From JAOUEA01 sp963825635 (GTDB lineage: Bacteria; Actinomycetota; UBA4738; HRBIN12), in assembly GCA_963825635.1 (NCBI GenBank), contig CAWGTU010000003.1:310001-374000 (forward strand): a DNA stretch of 64,000 nucleotides, in the 5' to 3' direction. The position numbers were made by a program, and so were the translations under genes. The notes under the pieces are model-generated. The model was not told the origin of the DNA. It did not search any database and was given only the letters and a program-made list of their open reading frames with translations. This document shows positions 61,248 through 64,000 of this stretch, piece by piece; the first letter of the stretch is position 1, and each line of letters opens with the position of its first letter.

Positions 61248-62438
61248 GTGTCGAACGAGGGCACGATCCTGCACGCGGACGCGGACTCCTTCTATGCGTC
61301 CGTCGAGCAACGGGACGACCCGTCGCTTCGGGGACGCCCCGTCATCGTCGGCGGCGGCGTGGTTCTCGCCGCCTCATACGAAGCCAAGGCCTACGGTGTC
61401 CGCACGCCGATGGGCGAGACCCAGGCGCGTCGACTCTGTCCGCAGGCGATCGTCGTGAAGCCCCGCATGGACGCCTACAGCGCGGCGAGCACGGCGATGT
61501 TCGAGGTGTTCCACGACACGACGCCGTTCGTGGAAGGACTCTCGATCGACGAGGCGTTCCTCGACGTGGGCGGCCTGCGACGCATCTCGGGCACGCCGAC
61601 CGAGATCGCGATGCGGCTTCGCAGCGAGGTCCTCGACAGGGTCGGGCTACCGGTCACCGTCGGTGTCGCGAGGACGAAGTTCCTCGCCAAGGTGGCGAGC
61701 GGGGTCGCCAAGCCCGACGGCCTGCTCGTCGTGCCGACCGACGGCGAGCTCGAGTTCCTCCACCCGCTGCCGGTCGAGCGTCTGTGGGGCGTCGGGCCCG
61801 TCACTTCCCGCAAGCTCCGCGACCGGTCCATCACCACGGTGTCCGAGGTCGCGCAGCTCGGCGAGGCCGCGCTGGTGCACATCCTCGGGCGCGCCGCGGG
61901 CCGGCATCTCCACGCGCTCGCCCACAACCGCGACCCCCGGCCGGTCGAGACGGGTCGACGACGTCGCTCGATCGGCACCCAGCGGGCGCTCGGGCGCCGA
62001 CCCCGGTCACCCGAGTCGCTCGACGCCGACCTGCTCGCGCTGGTCGACCGGCTGACGCGCCGGCTGCGTGGGGCACATCGGGTCTGCCGGACGGTCGTCC
62101 TGCGCCTGCGGTTCGACGATCTCTCCCGGGCGACGCGCTCGCACACGATGCCCGAGGCCACGGCCGACACGGCGACGATCCTCGCGATCGCCAGGGCCCT
62201 GCTCGCGGCCGCCATGCCGACGATCCGGGAGCGAGGCATCACGCTGATCGGCATCAGCTTCACCCAACTCCACGACGACGGGGCGATCCAGCTCGCCTTG
62301 CCGTTCGACGGCTCGACGGGATCGGCGATCGACGCAACGCTCGATGACGTGCGCGACAAGTACGGATCGAAGGCCGTCACGCGGGGCGTGCTGCTCGGGC
62401 GCCGCGAAGGGATCCGAGTGCCGCTCCTGCCCGATTGA
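61248..62438 (+). CDS. dinB: DNA polymerase IV (Y family)
   Basis: 396 residues. HADADSFYASVEQRDDPSLRGRPVIVGG (catalytic Asp), ASYEAKAYGVRTPM, LSIDEAFLDV (second acidic pair), VGVARTKFLAKVASG, and the HhH-like VERLWGVGPVTSRKLRDRSITTV, then the little-finger domain. It copies past lesions with low fidelity. No LexA box is evident upstream, and no beta-clamp motif is obvious in the tail (GREGIRVPLLPD-like end). GTG 61248 starts 50 nt after the DUF998 gene. Confidence 0.93.
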   Translation: MSNEGTILHADADSFYASVEQRDDPSLRGRPVIVGGGVVLAASYEAKAYGVRTPMGETQARRLCPQAIVVKPRMDAYSAASTAMFEVFHDTTPFVEGLSIDEAFLDVGGLRRISGTPTEIAMRLRSEVLDRVGLPVTVGVARTKFLAKVASGVAKPDGLLVVPTDGELEFLHPLPVERLWGVGPVTSRKLRDRSITTVSEVAQLGEAALVHILGRAAGRHLHALAHNRDPRPVETGRRRRSIGTQRALGRRPRSPESLDADLLALVDRLTRRLRGAHRVCRTVVLRLRFDDLSRATRSHTMPEATADTATILAIARALLAAAMPTIRERGITLIGISFTQLHDDGAIQLALPFDGSTGSAIDATLDDVRDKYGSKAVTRGVLLGRREGIRVPLLPD

Positions 62439-62450
62439 GAGGAGCGGCAG

Positions 62451-62936
62451 TCAGGCGGCGAGCAGTGCGTCCATCTGGCCGACCGCCTGCTTCAGGCCTT
62501 CCTCCATGCCCATCTCGGCCAGCTGCTCCATCTGCTCCCGGGAGCCGAAGACCGAGCGCAGCTCCATGCGGGTGCCGCCGTCGTGCTCGGTGAGCTGCAT
62601 CGTGACCACCGTGGTCGGCATCTCGGAGTTCGGGGTTCCATCGTCGTTCGCGAAGCCGTCGGTGAACTCCAGCGACGTGGGAGGATCGGCCGACGTCACC
62701 TGCCACCAGCCGCCGTAACGCTCGCCGTCCGGCCCGGTCATGTAGTAGCTGACGCCCCCGCCCGGGGATAGATCGTGCCGCTCGAACGTCGCCGGGTGGG
62801 TGGGCGGCCCCCACCAGCGCTCCAGCTTGCGAGGGTCGGCCCACAGCTCCCACACCCGCTCGGCCGACGCATCGAAGTCCGCGGTCAGGGTCAGGGTCAG
62901 CTCGTCGAAGTCCTTGTCGACGCTGGTGACGGTCAT
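62451..62936 (-). CDS. SRPBCC (AHSA1-like) protein
   Basis: 161 residues. Typical AHSA1/START-like fold: LTLTADFDASAERVWELWADPRKLERWWGPPTHPATFERHDLSPGG, then YYMTGPDGERYGGWWQVT and GMEEGLKQAVGQMDALLA. Proteins of this kind bind hydrophobic ligands. Members are very often coupled to an ArsR-type repressor, as here (4-nt overlap). Ligand unknown. Confidence 0.9.
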   Translation of the reverse strand: MTVTSVDKDFDELTLTLTADFDASAERVWELWADPRKLERWWGPPTHPATFERHDLSPGGGVSYYMTGPDGERYGGWWQVTSADPPTSLEFTDGFANDDGTPNSEMPTTVVTMQLTEHDGGTRMELRSVFGSREQMEQLAEMGMEEGLKQAVGQMDALLAA

Positions 62937-63304
62937 CGTTCTCGTCCTCCTGTCGTTGGGTCGTCCGGTTCGGGCATCTCCTCGAGCAGGTCGGACATCC
63001 GGTCCACCCGCTCACGCCACGCCGCCTCGAGTCGGTCGAGGGCCTGCCGCGCCCGGCGCACGGCGTCGTGGTCGCTGCGCACGATCTGCTCCCGCCCGCG
63101 GCGCTCCTTGGTGACCAGGCCGGCCCGCTCCAGCACCGCGACGTGCTTCTGCACCGCGGCGAAGCTCATCGGGTAGGCCTCGGCCAGCCGTGACACCGAC
63201 GGCTCGTCCCGGACGGAACGGCGCAGGATGTCGCGGCGGGTCGCGTCGGCCAGCGCGTGGAACAGGTCGTCCACGGCCTCGTCGGTCAGCTCATCTACAA
63301 CCAT
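62933..63304 (-). CDS. ArsR-family transcriptional repressor
   Basis: 123 residues. Winged helix: DLFHALADATRRDILRRSVRDEPSVSRLAEAYPMSFAAVQKHVAVLERAGLVTKERRGREQIV. No cysteine metal site is present, so it probably senses something other than arsenite, as do other members linked to SRPBCC genes. ATG 63304 lies 8 nt after a -10 box and inside an inverted repeat, so it likely represses its own transcription. The operon continues into the SRPBCC gene. Confidence 0.9.
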   Translation of the reverse strand: MVVDELTDEAVDDLFHALADATRRDILRRSVRDEPSVSRLAEAYPMSFAAVQKHVAVLERAGLVTKERRGREQIVRSDHDAVRRARQALDRLEAAWRERVDRMSDLLEEMPEPDDPTTGGRER

Positions 63305-63341
63305 CTGGTTGTAGGTTACACGGACGTGCCTGTGGAGGCAA
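63295..63341 (-). promoter_or_regulatory. promoter and operator of the ArsR-SRPBCC operon
   Basis: Minus strand: -35 TTGCCT (63341-63336), 17-nt spacer, -10 TAACCT (63318-63313), 8 nt to ATG 63304. A perfect inverted repeat CTACAACC-ATCT-GGTTGTAG (63295-63314) covers the start codon and touches the -10 box. Repressor bound here would block a leaderless transcript directly. Confidence 0.65.
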
Positions 63342-63374
63342 ACTGATGACGGCGGTGTCGCGAGGAGGAGAGTG

Positions 63375-64000
63375 ATGAGCGAGACGATCGATCCGCAGCG
63401 GTTGCACGAGTTGGACTGGCGAGTCGTGAGAGACGATGCGAGCACACACTTCCGCACCGGATCGTTCGCGGCGGGCGTCGAGCTCGTCGGACGCGATCGG
63501 TCGGCTCGCCGACGCGGCGAACCATCACCCCGACGTCGACCTGAGGCCGGACGGCGTGACGGTTCGTGTGAGGACGCACAGCACCGGTGGGCTGAGCGAG
63601 CGTGATGTCGACCTCGCCCGCCAGATCTCCGGGGTGGCGCGAGAGCTGGGCGTCGCCGTCGATCTGACCGGACTGCAGAGCGTCCAGGTCGCGATCGACG
63701 CGCTCGTGATCCCCGAGGTGCTGCCGTTCTGGCGAGCCGTGCTCGGCTACCGGCAGGTGGACGACGCGGACCTGATCGACCCTCATCGGCAGGGACCACC
63801 CTTCTGGTTCCAGCAGATGGAAGCACCCCGTCCCCAGCGCAACAGGATCCATATCGACGTCTACGTGCCGCACGACCAGGCGGAGGCGCGCGTCGCAGCG
63901 GCGATCGCCGCCGGTGGCCACGTGGTCAGCGACGAGAACGCGCCGCAGTGGTGGACCCTGGCCGACGCCGAGGGCAACGAGGTCGACGTGGCCCCCTGGC
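63375..64000 (+). CDS. pterin-4a-carbinolamine-dehydratase-like / VOC fusion, one frameshift, cut by window end
   Basis: ATG 63375 follows GAGGAGG. SETIDPQRLHELDWRVVRDDASTHFRTGSFAAGVEL is the start of a 4a-hydroxytetrahydrobiopterin-dehydratase-like domain. After a one-base shift near 63490 comes DAIGRLADAANHHPDVDLRPDGVTVRVRTH with the HHP motif. From about residue 100 a VOC (glyoxalase-like) domain follows: LQSVQVAIDALVIPEVLPFWRAVLGYRQV, PFWFQQMEAPRPQRNRIHIDVYVPHDQAEARV, with metal-type His and Glu positions. The pair of domains is known in actinobacterial proteins of unknown role. The 3' end is outside the window. Confidence 0.78.

Overview
The window looks like chromosomal DNA of a high-GC actinobacterium that I cannot place below phylum. 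The main clue is the scattered but ordered set thrT, metT, tuf, rpmG, two MaoC-type dehydratases (hadA/hadB-like), trpT, secE, nusG, rplK, rplA, then rplJ and rplL. In mycobacteria and relatives this set is nearly contiguous. Here it is opened by several insertions. Many genes start 6-9 nt after a TANNNT -10 box, so leaderless transcripts appear common. Many clear genes are split by single-base frameshifts, at least one of them in a run of eight C. I read most of these as consensus errors and annotate such genes over their full extent.

Layout. (1) 1-31 kb is a surface-polysaccharide locus. It holds sugar-nucleotide enzymes (epimerases, RmlC), an ABC exporter (Wzm/Wzt), a GT32-FkbM fusion, GT2 and GT4 glycosyltransferases, a polymerase/ligase, a carbamoyltransferase, a Wzc-like tyrosine kinase and WecA, plus secreted proteins (DUF4012, Calx-beta). 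Base composition falls from about 8.4 kb to 18.3 kb and again across 20.1-24.7 kb, which suggests acquired DNA. (2) Inside it, 20.1-24.6 kb is a lasso-peptide locus: nucleotidyltransferase-methyltransferase fusion, RRE protein (B1), cyclase (C), a 41-residue precursor (A) and an HprK-like kinase. The leader peptidase (B2) and a second RRE lie 3 kb beyond it, at 27.7-28.4 kb. (3) At 31-41.6 kb lie rplL-rplJ, with an attenuator-like leader, and rplA-rplK-nusG-secE-trpT. A 6.2-kb glycan block (two methyltransferases, flippase, AsnB, GT4) separates the two halves. (4) 41.7-48.3 kb holds an O-antigen-ligase-like protein, a large coiled-coil protein, the dehydratase pair, an orphan response regulator, rpmG, tuf and tRNA-Met. 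(5) 48.4-64 kb is mixed: an RTX-repeat protein, a BTAD regulator, YdcZ-like transporter, flavin disulfide reductase, tRNA-Thr, DUF192 lipoprotein, an ATPase, zwf, dinB, an ArsR-SRPBCC pair and a partial pterin-dehydratase/VOC protein.

How the parts fit. WecA would load undecaprenyl phosphate, the glycosyltransferases would extend the chain, and the carbamoyl-, methyl- and FkbM-type enzymes would decorate it. Wzm/Wzt or the flippase/polymerase/Wzc set would export it. The lasso genes use a tightly coupled minus-strand operon in which the precursor start overlaps the cyclase stop. Between 14.16 and 14.69 kb lies a broken class-II amidotransferase gene in which a segment of about 72 bp appears to be inverted.
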